Assembly: GCF_031157315.1 (NCBI RefSeq)
Contig: NZ_JAVIFU010000036.1
Coordinates: 1-64,000, forward strand
DNA length: 64,000 nt
Source of the DNA: Paenibacillus sp. LHD-38
Lineage (GTDB): Bacteria > Bacillota > Bacilli > Paenibacillales > Paenibacillaceae
Reading direction: 5' to 3'
Position 1 is the stretch's first letter, and the number at the start of each line of letters is the position of its first letter. The position numbers were made by a program, and so were the translations under genes. Shown piece after piece: positions 7,161-16,231 of this stretch. Below the pieces are notes generated by a model that did no database searches, had not been told where the DNA came from, and worked only from the letters and a program-made list of their open reading frames with translations.

Positions 7161-8663
7161 ATGACGAAGCTTGCGACGGTGCTCGCTTTTGACCTTGGCG
7201 CCAGCAGCGGCAGGGCATTAATCGGCGAGCTGGTGCCGGATGAGGCAAGCGGGCAAAAACAGCTGAAGGTAACGGAGATCCATCGCTTTCCTAATCAGCC
7301 GGTCGCCGTTCAGGGGCATTTGCACTGGGATATCCTGCGCCTGCTGCAGGAGCTGAAAACGGGCATCCGCAAAGCGTTTCAGCTAGGCTACGCGCCCCAA
7401 ACGTTCGGCATTGACACATGGGGCGTGGATTTCGGTCTGCTCGACGCAAATGGGGAACTGCTAGGAAATCCCTATCATTACCGCGATTCGCAGACGGAGG
7501 GAATCGTAGAGGAGCTTGATGCTCTGATAGGCAATGACCGTTTGTACGAGCAAGGTGGCCTGCAGTTTATGCCTTTTAATACGGTGAATCAGCTGTATGC
7601 CATGAAAAAGGCGGGATCGCCAAAGCTTGCAGCGGCCAGCACGCTGCTGCTAACGCCGGATTTGCTCGCTTATTTTCTGACAGGGGAGAAAATTTGCGAG
7701 TTTACGATGGCGACGACTACCCAGCTTTACCAGCCTAAGGAACAGCAGTGGAACAAGGCTTTAATGGAACAGCTTGGTATTCCAAGCAAGCTGTTTCTCG
7801 AGCCGACTCATCCTGGCACGCGGTTTGGCCGTTTAACCGATGAAGTTTGCGCGGAGCTGGATGTTCCGCCGATTGAAGCGGTCGCGGTTGGGACCCATGA
7901 TACCGAATCCGCGGCTGCAGCCGTTCCCGCAAGCGGCGAGTCTTCGTTTGCCTATCTTGTGTGCGGCACTTGGTCGCTCCTCGGGACGGAGCTTGCGAGT
8001 CCGCTTGTCACCCCGGAGGCGCGAGCACTCGATTTCTCCAACGAGGGGGGAGTCGGCGGAACCTACCAGCTCCTAAAAAACATAATGGGGCTGTGGATTT
8101 TGCAGGAGTGCAAGCGGGAATGGGATGAGCAAGGCGAGCATGTATCCTTCGCCGAAATTGTCGCGCAGGCTGAAGCCGCAGAGCCTTTTCGGAGCTTTAT
8201 AAATCCCGATGACGCTGCCTTTTATGCGCCATCGGGCATGATTGGCCGCATTCAAGCCTATTGCCAGGCAACCTCGCAGCCGGTCCCACAGTCAGTGGGA
8301 GAAATTGCACGGTGTATTCTGGAGAGCCTCGCGCTTAGGTATCGTCAGGCGCTTATTCAAATGGAGGCTTTGACGGAGCAGGCGTACCGCGGCTTGCATA
8401 TGGTAGGCGGCGGTATTCAGAATGAACTGCTCTGCCGGTTGACCGCTGCTGCGATTGGCCGCCCCGTTTGGACAGGGCCCGTTGAAGCAAGCGCTGTAGG
8501 GAATATGCTGATGCAGCTTGTCGCGCTAGGCGAGTACAGTGGTCTAGAGGATGCGCGCCGCGTGGTGGCTGCCTCATTTCCGATTACTGAATATGCCCCG
8601 GTGCAATCGAATGATTGGAATCAAGCGTTTGAAATTTTTGAGCGCTTGCGTCCGGAAAAATAA
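7161..8663 (+). CDS. FGGY-family sugar kinase, rhamnulokinase-like (serving as fuculokinase)
   Basis: A 500-residue FGGY kinase with the phosphate-binding LAFDLGASSGRA near residue 9, TWGVDFGLLD near 90, GTHDTESAAAAVPAS in the middle, and the C-terminal adenine-site MVGGGIQNELLCRLTA. The overall character is that of RhaB (rhamnulokinase) rather than classical FucK. No rhamnose isomerase or aldolase gene is present, while fucI, fucA and fucU flank it. I infer that it phosphorylates L-fuculose at O1. RhaB and FucK act on stereochemically related ketoses, so recruitment is plausible. The ribosome site is GGGAGGAG. Confidence 0.8.
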   Translation: MTKLATVLAFDLGASSGRALIGELVPDEASGQKQLKVTEIHRFPNQPVAVQGHLHWDILRLLQELKTGIRKAFQLGYAPQTFGIDTWGVDFGLLDANGELLGNPYHYRDSQTEGIVEELDALIGNDRLYEQGGLQFMPFNTVNQLYAMKKAGSPKLAAASTLLLTPDLLAYFLTGEKICEFTMATTTQLYQPKEQQWNKALMEQLGIPSKLFLEPTHPGTRFGRLTDEVCAELDVPPIEAVAVGTHDTESAAAAVPASGESSFAYLVCGTWSLLGTELASPLVTPEARALDFSNEGGVGGTYQLLKNIMGLWILQECKREWDEQGEHVSFAEIVAQAEAAEPFRSFINPDDAAFYAPSGMIGRIQAYCQATSQPVPQSVGEIARCILESLALRYRQALIQMEALTEQAYRGLHMVGGGIQNELLCRLTAAAIGRPVWTGPVEASAVGNMLMQLVALGEYSGLEDARRVVAASFPITEYAPVQSNDWNQAFEIFERLRPEK

Positions 8664-8714
8664 AAGCATTTGATCAAACCGACAAAGTTGGTTTGCTGAA
8701 AGGAAGATCCTCCT

Positions 8715-9149
8715 ATGCTGATAGGCATATCGAAACTGATTTCGCCCGAACTGCTTAAGGTGCTTAGCGAGATGGGACACAGCGACGAGATTGTTTTAGC
8801 GGATGCCAACTTTCCGGGGGCCAGCCACGCACAAAGGCTGATCCGAGTGGACGGTCATCCCATTCCCGAGCTGCTGGACGGTATATTAAGGCTGTTTCCG
8901 CTTGATCAGTATGTGGAAAAGCCAGCCGCACTAATGCAGGTCATGCCCGGAGATACGGTACAAACGCCCATCTGGGAGCAGTATCGCACCATAATTGAAC
9001 AGCGCACAGGTTTGGCGGAGCCATTTGAGCAGGTAGAACGCTTCGCCTTTTATGAACGGGCGAAAAAGGCCTACGCTGTTATTGCAACAGGAGAGAGCGC
9101 GCTTTACGCCAACTTGATTTTGAAGAAGGGCGTTATTAAAGACAGTTAG
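8715..9149 (+). CDS. fucU: L-fucose mutarotase (RbsD/FucU family)
   Basis: A 144-residue RbsD/FucU protein that interconverts alpha and beta anomers of fucose and so feeds the isomerase. Typical elements are the N-terminal GISKLISPELLKVLSEMGH with its catalytic histidine near residue 20, LADANFPG near 30, and the C-terminal FYERAKKAYAVIATGE with the Tyr and Glu of the sugar site. It is the last gene of the fucose operon and is followed by a strong terminator. The operon carries no fucose permease. Confidence 0.9.
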   Translation: MLIGISKLISPELLKVLSEMGHSDEIVLADANFPGASHAQRLIRVDGHPIPELLDGILRLFPLDQYVEKPAALMQVMPGDTVQTPIWEQYRTIIEQRTGLAEPFEQVERFAFYERAKKAYAVIATGESALYANLILKKGVIKDS

Positions 9150-9180
9150 TCAGGTTTGCGAATTTAGGTATATAAGCAAG

Positions 9181-9223
9181 GAGCTGCCGCCGCGGTTTAT
9201 TATCCGGGGGCAGCTTTTTTTTG
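9181..9223 (+). terminator. Terminator of the fucose operon
   Basis: AGCTGCC...GGGCAGCT hairpin (arms 9182-9195 and 9204-9215) followed by eight T residues. Confidence 0.85.
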
Positions 9224-9378
9224 TTCGCATCTGCTTGCATACGTCAGCACCGGGCAAACCGGCGATTTGGCAGCCATGCTTCTGTAATGCACAGGCTGCT
9301 CGCGACTTGGCGCAGACTCGAATAGGATCATAAATACTGCCCGTAGACAGCGAGCGAAGCATTGATTATGATTTGAAT

Positions 9379-9394
9379 ATGAAAACGCTATCAT
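9379..9394. promoter_or_regulatory. cre site (CcpA catabolite repression)
   Basis: ATGAAAACGCTATCAT matches every position of the Bacillus cre consensus WTGNNARCGNWWWCAW. It lies 38 bp upstream of the TTG start of the sugar-sensing gene, so glucose repression of the sensing module, and perhaps of xylFGH downstream, is expected. Confidence 0.75.
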
Positions 9395-9431
9395 AAATTA
9401 TTCCTATTTTGTTGGCAGGAGGCAAAAGGGC

Positions 9432-10409
9432 TTGCGCAAATCAATTATCATTAGTTTATTTGCAGGCTGTTTAGTGATTTTATTTTTTACGCTGACCTCG
9501 ATGATTAAGGTTTTCTCCTCCGATTTGAATGAGCCCGTCATGATGGCTGAGCAGCATAACAGCTATAGGCTCGTCCTCATTACGCAAGAGCTGGACACCC
9601 CTTTTTGGGCAAAGGTGGAGCGTGGCGCGAGGAAAGCGGCCGATGAGTACGGAGCGAGCATGGAGGTATGGGGCACATATGGCTCAAACCGGGATGATTT
9701 TCTGAAAAATATGGAGGTTGCGATCGCCTCCAAGGTAGACGGAATCATCGTACAGGGGCTGGATACGGACGAGTTTAAGTATTTAACGAAGGTTAAGGCA
9801 GCGGGCAGCGGAATCCCGATTATCACCGTGGCCAATGACGTTCCAATGAACGAGAGCTTGCGCCGGACTTACGTGGGCTCCAATCATTTGGAGGCCGGCA
9901 GCATGATCGCGCGGCAGCTTGTGTCGGATATGGGTTTTGCAGGACAGGTTGTGCTGATGGTTTCGGATCGCCAGGAAGATTTTCAACGCTCCCGTTTGAC
10001 GGGAATCCTCGATGTGCTGAGGCCATACACCAAGATTGAGACCAAAATTGTAGCAGCAGGCGATTCGCGCGAGGAAGTGGCGGACGCAACGAACCAACTG
10101 CTAAATGAAGAGCCGGATGCGGATGCGTTCATTGCCGTTTCGGCAAAGCATGCGGGGTCTATCATACAGGAAATTAGCAAACGGATGCAGGTGGATGAAT
10201 TTTATATTTATTCCTTCGACGATTCGCCGGAGACGCTAACACTGATGCAGCAAGGCCAGATCGATGCCTTGATTGCGCAATCCCCGGAGACAATGGGCGA
10301 GGAAAGCGTCACTCATATGATTAAGTGGCTGACCGGCGAGCAGGTTCCGCTGAACCCGGACGGTTATTTTACGGATATACGGGTATTAAGGGCGGAGGAT
10401 GCGCAGTGA
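9432..10409 (+). CDS. Membrane-anchored sugar-binding protein, XylFII-like sensor partner
   Basis: A 325-residue periplasmic-binding-protein-like domain of the ribose/LacI class (VLITQELDTPFWAKVERGAR, DGIIVQGLDTDEF, YVGSNHLEAG) on a single N-terminal membrane segment (about residues 5-28). The hydrophobic run continues past the cysteine of LFAGC, so this is an anchor rather than a lipoprotein signal. Start is TTG at 9432 after GGAGG. The next gene, a kinase, starts at a GTG overlapping the stop. In Clostridium, XylFII binds xylose outside the cell and activates a LytS kinase. The gene order here, with xylFGH downstream, supports the same role, although the ligand is inferred. Confidence 0.8.
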   Translation: MRKSIIISLFAGCLVILFFTLTSMIKVFSSDLNEPVMMAEQHNSYRLVLITQELDTPFWAKVERGARKAADEYGASMEVWGTYGSNRDDFLKNMEVAIASKVDGIIVQGLDTDEFKYLTKVKAAGSGIPIITVANDVPMNESLRRTYVGSNHLEAGSMIARQLVSDMGFAGQVVLMVSDRQEDFQRSRLTGILDVLRPYTKIETKIVAAGDSREEVADATNQLLNEEPDADAFIAVSAKHAGSIIQEISKRMQVDEFYIYSFDDSPETLTLMQQGQIDALIAQSPETMGEESVTHMIKWLTGEQVPLNPDGYFTDIRVLRAEDAQ

Positions 10410-11857
10410 ACAGCATTCAGCGAAAAATTTTGACGATGTCGATTATCATTTTGTTTATTATGGTGACCATTTGGATGGTGCTTACTTACTATAATCAGAA
10501 AACGCAGGAGCAGTACAACGAAATATTGCAGCGTTATTTAAGGATGAATGATGTGACGGATCACAGCCGCCAAACGATTATTTCGTTAAACGATTATTTG
10601 CAGAAGCCGTCGGCGCTAAAACTGGATAAGCTTAATCAGAACAAGGAAAGCATGATGATGGCAAAGCTGCAAACGGTGAGCCTGCGAAATAAGGATAATG
10701 CTTTTACACTAGCAAGCTATATTAATATGATTGACAGCTTGGTGGCCTCGGCTGATCTGTCGGTCATGTTTCTGGAGCAAGGCAGCGCGGAGCAATCGGC
10801 CGAGAAATTCGAGGAAGCTGCCCGTATCGACAAGTATATCGCCGAGACTACGATTACGCTGATTGATAAAGAAGTGAGAACCTACGATGCCTTCTACCGC
10901 GGAATTATTGAGCAGAGTTCGGAGTTGAAGCGGCTCGGCATATGGCTGCTCTCCTTAATTACGATAATAATGCTTCTATTTACCTACTGGTTCTCGCTCA
11001 GCATAACAAAACCGATCCAGAAGCTGACGATTGCCGCCAAGGAGCTGTCGCGGGGACGCTTCGATAAGCAAATAGAGATATACTCCAACGACGAAATTTC
11101 CTTCCTCGCCAAGACATTTGACCGCATGCGCGTGAATATCAACAATCTCATCTCCGAGATCCAACAGAAGGCACAGCTCGAGAGCGAGCTGCAGCAGAGC
11201 AAGCTGCTCCTTAAGGAAAGTCAGCTGATCAGCCTGCAAAGCCAAATCAACCCACATTTCTTGTTTAACACCCTAGATACCCTTTCCAAAAAAGCATACC
11301 TGGACGGCTCGGAGGAAACGAGTGATCTTATTGCAAATGTAGCAGGCTTGCTGCGATATAATCTCCGCCGCTTGGATCGTTCCGTTACGCTCGCGGAAGA
11401 GCTTTCTGTCGCAATGAAATATATAGAAATTCAAAGCGCCCGGTTTACGGATCGGCTCCGGTTTTTGCAGGAGGTGGACGAGCGCTGTCTATCGGCATGC
11501 CTTCCGTGCCTAACCCTTCAGCCGATCATCGAGAATGCGGTCATACATGCTGTCGAGCCGCTGGAGGACGGCGGTACCATTATCCTTCGCATTTATGAGA
11601 AGGAGAGCCGCGTCATGATCGAAATAGAGGATGACGGCGCCGGCATGTCAGCCGAGAAGGCAAATCATATTTTGACAGAAGGCGGCAATGCAGATGGAAC
11701 CGGATACTCCACGGGCATCGGCTTCAGCAACGTTATCAAACGGCTTCGGCTGTTTGTTGGCGAGGATGATGTGATCGATATCATTAGCGCGCAGGATTGC
11801 GGCACTAAGGTGACCGTCAAAATACCAATGACAGGGAGCGCAGTAAAACATGCTTAA
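10406..11857 (+). CDS. YesM/LytS-type sensor histidine kinase
   Basis: A 483-residue membrane kinase. TM1 spans about residues 8-29, followed by an extracytoplasmic region of about 145 residues without an obvious Cache domain, TM2 (about 176-200), HAMP (200-255), a His_kinase box with QINPHFLFNT (His284 the likely phosphoacceptor), and a HATPase_c domain with IENAVIHAVEP and DDGAGMS. I chose GTG at 10406 because it overlaps the stop of the binding protein and the 27 codons upstream lie inside that gene. The small sensor region fits a kinase that listens to the membrane-anchored binding protein. It phosphorylates the adjacent YesN-type regulator, whose start overlaps its end. Confidence 0.88.
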   Translation: MNSIQRKILTMSIIILFIMVTIWMVLTYYNQKTQEQYNEILQRYLRMNDVTDHSRQTIISLNDYLQKPSALKLDKLNQNKESMMMAKLQTVSLRNKDNAFTLASYINMIDSLVASADLSVMFLEQGSAEQSAEKFEEAARIDKYIAETTITLIDKEVRTYDAFYRGIIEQSSELKRLGIWLLSLITIIMLLFTYWFSLSITKPIQKLTIAAKELSRGRFDKQIEIYSNDEISFLAKTFDRMRVNINNLISEIQQKAQLESELQQSKLLLKESQLISLQSQINPHFLFNTLDTLSKKAYLDGSEETSDLIANVAGLLRYNLRRLDRSVTLAEELSVAMKYIEIQSARFTDRLRFLQEVDERCLSACLPCLTLQPIIENAVIHAVEPLEDGGTIILRIYEKESRVMIEIEDDGAGMSAEKANHILTEGGNADGTGYSTGIGFSNVIKRLRLFVGEDDVIDIISAQDCGTKVTVKIPMTGSAVKHA

Positions 11858-12311
11858 ACTATTAATCGTAGATGATGAACAGATAGAGCGGGAAGGGCTG
11901 CAGGCTATTTTGAACAAAGGTTTTCCTTCCTGCCAATTCGAGCAGGCGCGCAATGGAGCCAGAGCGATCGAGACGGCTGCCGAATGGCAGCCTGATCTCG
12001 TACTAATGGATGTCAAGATGCCAGGCATTAATGGTTTAGAGGCGATCGAGAGAATTTCAGCACTGCTGCCCATGACCAAATTTATTATGGTGACGGCTTA
12101 CGATACATTCGATTATGCGAGGCAAGCGATTAGGCTGGGTGTGAAGGACTATTTGCTTAAACCTAGCAAAGCGAGTGAAATCATCAGCATTATTGGTAAG
12201 GTGATCGAGGAAATCCGCCTGGAAAAAATCATGATCGCACAGCAGCAGGAGGAGAAATCTGAAGATGATGCCTCTCGTGGAATCCGATGTGGTCACGCAG
12301 CTTCTATTTGA
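11850..12311 (+). CDS. Response regulator, receiver half (frameshifted YesN-type gene, part 1)
   Basis: Encodes a complete receiver domain: acidic pocket Asp8/Asp9, phosphoacceptor Asp54 in LVLMDVKMPG, and Lys104 in YLLKPSK, then a coiled linker ending EEIRLEKIMIAQQQEEKSE. YesN regulators continue for about 400 more residues, but here the frame leaves the family pattern at about 12264 and stops at 12311. The expected continuation lies in the +1 frame from 12265. Either a one-base insertion (or two-base deletion) has broken the gene, or receiver and DNA-binding halves are made separately. The start overlaps the kinase gene by 8 bp. Confidence 0.8.
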   Translation: MLKLLIVDDEQIEREGLQAILNKGFPSCQFEQARNGARAIETAAEWQPDLVLMDVKMPGINGLEAIERISALLPMTKFIMVTAYDTFDYARQAIRLGVKDYLLKPSKASEIISIIGKVIEEIRLEKIMIAQQQEEKSEDDASRGIRCGHAASI

Positions 12312-13383
12312 CCGTGTTCATGATGTCCATCTCAGCGATATGCTCCAGCTTCTTGGCGGAGAGCTGACAAGCGAGGCGTTTATTATGCTGGTCCTGCTGC
12401 CTGGCGATTCGCACAAGGAAACGATGTACAACGCGATTAAAGGCAAGGTACACCTCTCGGAAAGCGGTTGGGTAGGTGCGATGACCGGGAGGCAAATCCC
12501 GATTATTGTATTCCGTGAAGAAAGAAGATCGTATCGTTCTCAAGCGAATTCGCTTGTCCAGCAGCTTCTTATGCTCCGGCAGCGAGAATCGAGCGGGGAT
12601 TTATGCATCGGAATAGGAAGGCCGTATGCGGGACTAGAAAATGTGAAGCTTTCATACCAAGAAGCGCTTCTGGCATCTGCGCAAATGGAGCAGCCTGCGA
12701 GGCATCGTTTTTACGGGGAGTCAGAGACCGGAATCCCGATTACAAACGGCAAACAGGACAAAGAATCCGAAAAACAATTTATAGAAAATATACGGCAGGG
12801 AAAGTGGGAGACGGTAAGAGAGGCGGTCATGTCGCTGCTGGACAGGCATGATCAGCATCAAACCCCGCTTCCGCATTCGGCACAGGACGTGCTAGAGCGA
12901 TTATGGATTATAACCCGCGTTGCGGAGGAGATGGGGATTGAGGTTGAGAAACCGCTGTTTTCCTTTCAAGTCACGCAGCACGAGCAGCTTAGAGCCGAAA
13001 CGGACGGGTTATTGAGCAAACTCATCGCCTGTATCGTAGCGTATCAAAGCAGCGTGCAGCCGGATGCTGCCCGGCAGATGAAACAGTACATCATGGAAAA
13101 TTCGGATAAGGATATTACGCTTGAAGGCATGGCGCAGCGAATCGGACTAAGCCCTTTTTATATGAGTAAAATGTTCAAGGACCATGAAGGGATCAATTAT
13201 ATTGATTTTCTGACGGAATGCAGAATCGAGAAAGCGAAGAAGCTGATGGCTGACCCGGAGCGCAGCTTAAAAGAAATTACGTTCGAGATCGGCTATAACG
13301 ATCCGAATTATTTCAGCAAGGTATTCAAAAAGGTGTGCGGCGCATCACCGTCCGATTACCGTAAAACGATTTTTGGACACTGA
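12265..13383 (+). CDS. Response regulator, AraC-type DNA-binding half (part 2 of the split gene)
   Basis: 372 residues: a linker region, then a C-terminal pair of AraC helix-turn-helix motifs (ITLEGMAQRIGLSPFYMSKMFKDH and ITFEIGYNDPNYFSKVFKK, about residues 275-370). Together with the receiver at 11850 it makes a normal YesN protein of about 510 residues. The sequence AGGAGGAG at 12247-12254, coding within part 1, lies 10-12 nt before the ATGs at 12265/12268, so part 2 could be translated by reinitiation. Its likely target is xylFGH downstream. A sequencing error in the genome would give the same picture. Confidence 0.8.
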   Translation: MMPLVESDVVTQLLFDRVHDVHLSDMLQLLGGELTSEAFIMLVLLPGDSHKETMYNAIKGKVHLSESGWVGAMTGRQIPIIVFREERRSYRSQANSLVQQLLMLRQRESSGDLCIGIGRPYAGLENVKLSYQEALLASAQMEQPARHRFYGESETGIPITNGKQDKESEKQFIENIRQGKWETVREAVMSLLDRHDQHQTPLPHSAQDVLERLWIITRVAEEMGIEVEKPLFSFQVTQHEQLRAETDGLLSKLIACIVAYQSSVQPDAARQMKQYIMENSDKDITLEGMAQRIGLSPFYMSKMFKDHEGINYIDFLTECRIEKAKKLMADPERSLKEITFEIGYNDPNYFSKVFKKVCGASPSDYRKTIFGH

Positions 13384-13482
13384 AATCGAATACCGCCTGC
13401 TGCCTTAAAAAAGTACAGACGATGGCAAAAGAGTACTGGAAGAACAGCGCTCTCGTCTTCCAGACGCGTGCTATATTTGAAA

Positions 13483-13498
13483 ATGTAAGCAGTTACAT
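13483..13498. promoter_or_regulatory. cre-like palindrome upstream of xylF
   Basis: ATGTAAGCAGTTACAT differs at one position from WTGNNARCGNWWWCAW (CA in place of the central CG) and is itself nearly palindromic. It sits 25 bp before the xylF start, so it is a weak CcpA site or a binding site of another regulator. Confidence 0.4.
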
Positions 13499-13523
13499 TT
13501 CGAAGAATGAGGGAGCGAAGAAA

Positions 13524-14621
13524 ATGGGGAAAAGGTTTACAAGAGGCGGGGCTGTATCGTTTGTATTAGCTTTGGTGCTCGTTTTGACGGCTTGCTCAGG
13601 GGGAAACGGCAACGGGAATGAAGTCGCGCAGTCGAACAACAAAGAAACGACGGCCGAGGCAAACGACGCTAAAGCTGGCGATGACAAGTTAGTCATCGGC
13701 TTCTCTCTCGATACGCTGCAGGAAGAACGCTGGCAGCGCGACCGTGATTTGTTCATCGCCGCGGCCGAGGCGCTTGGAGCAGAGGTTGAGGTGCAGGCAG
13801 CCAACAGCGATGATGCGAAACAAATCTCGCAAGCAGAAAACCTCATCAGCCAAGGTGTTGATGTGTTGGTCGTGGTCCCACATAATGCGGAAGCAACAGC
13901 TGCCATCGTAAAGAAGGCCCATGCTGCCGGCATTAAAGTAATCGCTTACGATCGATTGATTAAAAATTCGGATTTGGATTTGTACATTTCCTTCGACAAT
14001 GAGAAGGTTGGCGAAATGCAAGCGGAGGCTATCGTTAAGCTCGCGCCAAAAGGCAAATTCGTTTACATCGGCGGCTCCGAAACGGATAACAATGCGCATT
14101 TATTCAAGAAAGGCGCCTTTAATATTTTGCAGCCGCTTATCGACAGCGGCGACATTGAGGTTGTGTTTGACCAATGGACCAAGGATTGGAATCCGGCAAA
14201 TGCGCTGGCGAATATGGAAAATGCTCTTACCGCGAACGATAACAAAATCGATGCGGTTGTAGCTGCCAATGACGGTACCGCAGGCGGTGTCATTCAAGCG
14301 CTTGCCGCGCAAGGGCTATCCGGAAAAATACCGGTATCCGGCCAGGATGCCGAGCTCGCGGCAGCGCAGCGGATCGTGGAAGGCACGCAAACCATGACGG
14401 TATATAAACCGATTAAGGATTTGTCTGAAAAAGCGGCTGAGCTGGCGGTGAAGATGGCCAAAGGCGAGGAAGTCGGCGCTGACAAAACGGTCAACAACGG
14501 GAAAATCGATGTCCCATCCGTTCTGCTTGATCCTAAAGCGGTAGATAAAACAAACATTGACGCTACGGTTATCGCAGACGGCTTCCATTCCAAGGAAGAT
14601 GTATACAAAAACGTGAAATAG
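13524..14621 (+). CDS. xylF: D-xylose ABC transporter substrate-binding lipoprotein
   Basis: A 365-residue lipoprotein. The signal peptide has lipobox LTAC with Cys24, then a Ser/Asn/Gly-rich tether and a binding domain very similar in character to E. coli XylF: FSLDTLQEERW, YISFDNEKVG, GGSETDNNA, NDGTAGG, SGQDAELAA and TMTVYKP all occur in order. It delivers xylose to XylGH. I chose ATG at 13524, preceded by GGGAG, because the longer in-frame extension upstream has no signal-peptide character. First gene of the xylFGH transport operon. Confidence 0.92.
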   Translation: MGKRFTRGGAVSFVLALVLVLTACSGGNGNGNEVAQSNNKETTAEANDAKAGDDKLVIGFSLDTLQEERWQRDRDLFIAAAEALGAEVEVQAANSDDAKQISQAENLISQGVDVLVVVPHNAEATAAIVKKAHAAGIKVIAYDRLIKNSDLDLYISFDNEKVGEMQAEAIVKLAPKGKFVYIGGSETDNNAHLFKKGAFNILQPLIDSGDIEVVFDQWTKDWNPANALANMENALTANDNKIDAVVAANDGTAGGVIQALAAQGLSGKIPVSGQDAELAAAQRIVEGTQTMTVYKPIKDLSEKAAELAVKMAKGEEVGADKTVNNGKIDVPSVLLDPKAVDKTNIDATVIADGFHSKEDVYKNVK

Positions 14622-14707
14622 AAGCAATTGAGCTTAGTGGGGGGAAGAAGCGATGGGGTGCCATGACGCTCTTCCCCTTTACGTTTGTCCACGGAGGTGT
14701 TCTTGAG

Positions 14708-16231
14708 ATGACGGCGGCATTAGAGATGCGCAATATTACGAAGCAATTTCCAGGCGTCAAGGCGCTGAACAACGTTACTTTTTCAGTGAAACAGGGCGAG
14801 GTGCATGCGCTGTGCGGCGAAAACGGAGCCGGTAAATCAACTTTGATGAAGGTACTAAGCGGACTATACCCGCATGGTTCCTATGAAGGTCAAATTCTAA
14901 TAAACGGTGAAGAAAGGCGCTTTGCGAAAATCAAGGATGCAGAAGAGGCTGGCATCGCCATCATCTATCAGGAGCTTGCTCTGGTCAAGGATTTGTCCAT
15001 CGGCGAGAATTTGTTCCTTGGCAAGGAACCGGCTGTGTTCGGCATTATTAACTGGGAGCGCGTATTCAAGGAGAGCGAAAGATGGCTAAAGGAGGTCGGT
15101 CTGGATGACGTTAACCCAGAGCAATTAATCGGAGAGCTTGGCATCGGCAAGCAGCAGCAGATCGAAATTGCCAAGGCGCTGTCCAAGAAAGCGAATATTC
15201 TCATCTTAGACGAGCCGACCGCCGCTTTGACAGAGCAAGAGGTTGATATTTTGCTCCAAATCCTGCAAGAGTTCAAGAAACGCGGCGTCACCTGCATTTA
15301 TATTTCTCATAAGCTTAACGAGGTTTTTGCGGTGGCCGACACGGTCACGGTGCTTCGTGATGGTCAGTCTGTGGGGACTTATAACATTTCAGACATCAAC
15401 GAGGACAAGGTGATCTCGCTTATGGTCGGACGGGAGCTCAAGGAGCGATTCCCGCGGATGGAAGCAAATCCGGGCGACGTGGTGCTGAGGGTGAAGGATT
15501 ATACGGTTATGAATCCGGAACGGCAGGGCAAGAAGGTGATCGATAATCTCAGCTTTGAGGTACGCAAAGGGGAAATACTAGGCATTGCCGGTTTGATGGG
15601 AGCGGGACGTACGGAGCTGGTGATGAGCTTATTCGGCTCGTATTCAGGTCAAAGCTATGGCACGGTCGAAATGGAAGGTAAGCCGGTGAAGCTCAAAAAT
15701 ACGCAGCAAGCGATAAAAGCAGGCTTTGCGCTCGTATCGGAAGACCGGAAAAAATACGGACTGGTGCTTGGAATGGATGTAAAGAGCAAAGTGAGCCTTG
15801 CAAGTCTTGGAGCGGTTTCCTTAAGCGGCATCCTTCGCCATAATGAGGAAATCGCGGCAGGCAATCAATATTTACGATCTCTTCGCGTAAAAGCAAATTC
15901 GGTCGAGACGATAGTCGGCACCTTAAGCGGCGGCAATCAACAGAAGGTAGTCCTTGGAAAATGGTTGATGACTGCTCCAAAGCTCCTTATTTTGGATGAG
16001 CCGACCCGGGGGATTGATGTCGGTGCCAAATTTGAAATTTATACGATAATGAACGACCTCATCAGACAGGGCGTATCCATCATTATGGTCTCGTCCGAGC
16101 TTCCGGAGCTGCTTGGGATGAGTCACCGTATTATTGTCATTGCCGAAGGTAGACAAACCGGGGAGTTTATGGCGGAAGAGGCAACACAAGAGCTGATTAT
16201 GACCGCCGCAACGGGAGGAAAAGGAAGATGA
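14708..16231 (+). CDS. xylG: D-xylose ABC transporter ATP-binding protein (two ATPase domains)
   Basis: A 507-residue RbsA/XylG-type protein with two tandem nucleotide-binding domains. The first has GENGAGKST (about residues 38-46) and DEPTAAL. The second has the degenerate Walker A GLMGAGRTE, the signature LSGGNQQKV and DEPTRGIDVG, the usual asymmetry of this class. ATG at 14708 follows GGAGGTG by 8 nt. The frame is open upstream to 14663 without a ribosome site. The stop overlaps the xylH start (ATGA). Confidence 0.92.
   Translation: MTAALEMRNITKQFPGVKALNNVTFSVKQGEVHALCGENGAGKSTLMKVLSGLYPHGSYEGQILINGEERRFAKIKDAEEAGIAIIYQELALVKDLSIGENLFLGKEPAVFGIINWERVFKESERWLKEVGLDDVNPEQLIGELGIGKQQQIEIAKALSKKANILILDEPTAALTEQEVDILLQILQEFKKRGVTCIYISHKLNEVFAVADTVTVLRDGQSVGTYNISDINEDKVISLMVGRELKERFPRMEANPGDVVLRVKDYTVMNPERQGKKVIDNLSFEVRKGEILGIAGLMGAGRTELVMSLFGSYSGQSYGTVEMEGKPVKLKNTQQAIKAGFALVSEDRKKYGLVLGMDVKSKVSLASLGAVSLSGILRHNEEIAAGNQYLRSLRVKANSVETIVGTLSGGNQQKVVLGKWLMTAPKLLILDEPTRGIDVGAKFEIYTIMNDLIRQGVSIIMVSSELPELLGMSHRIIVIAEGRQTGEFMAEEATQELIMTAATGGKGR

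Noticed and set aside
6064..7248. A 394-codon open frame on the minus strand across fucI, fucA and the kinase
   Set aside because: It is antisense to three well-supported genes with recognisable motifs. Its translation is rich in Arg and has no family resemblance.
9432..9500. Lipoprotein signal in the sensor (LFAGC)
   Set aside because: The hydrophobic stretch continues well past the cysteine and the residue at -3 is Phe, so a membrane anchor fits better than a lipobox.
10325..10405. Upstream extension of the kinase at 10406
   Set aside because: It lies within the binding-protein gene and encodes no membrane segment, and GTG at 10406 overlaps the stop codon as expected for coupling.
13422..13523. 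Upstream extension of xylF
   Set aside because: The 34 extra residues lack signal-peptide character and include the cre-like site. The ATG at 13524 has a ribosome site and begins a normal lipoprotein signal.
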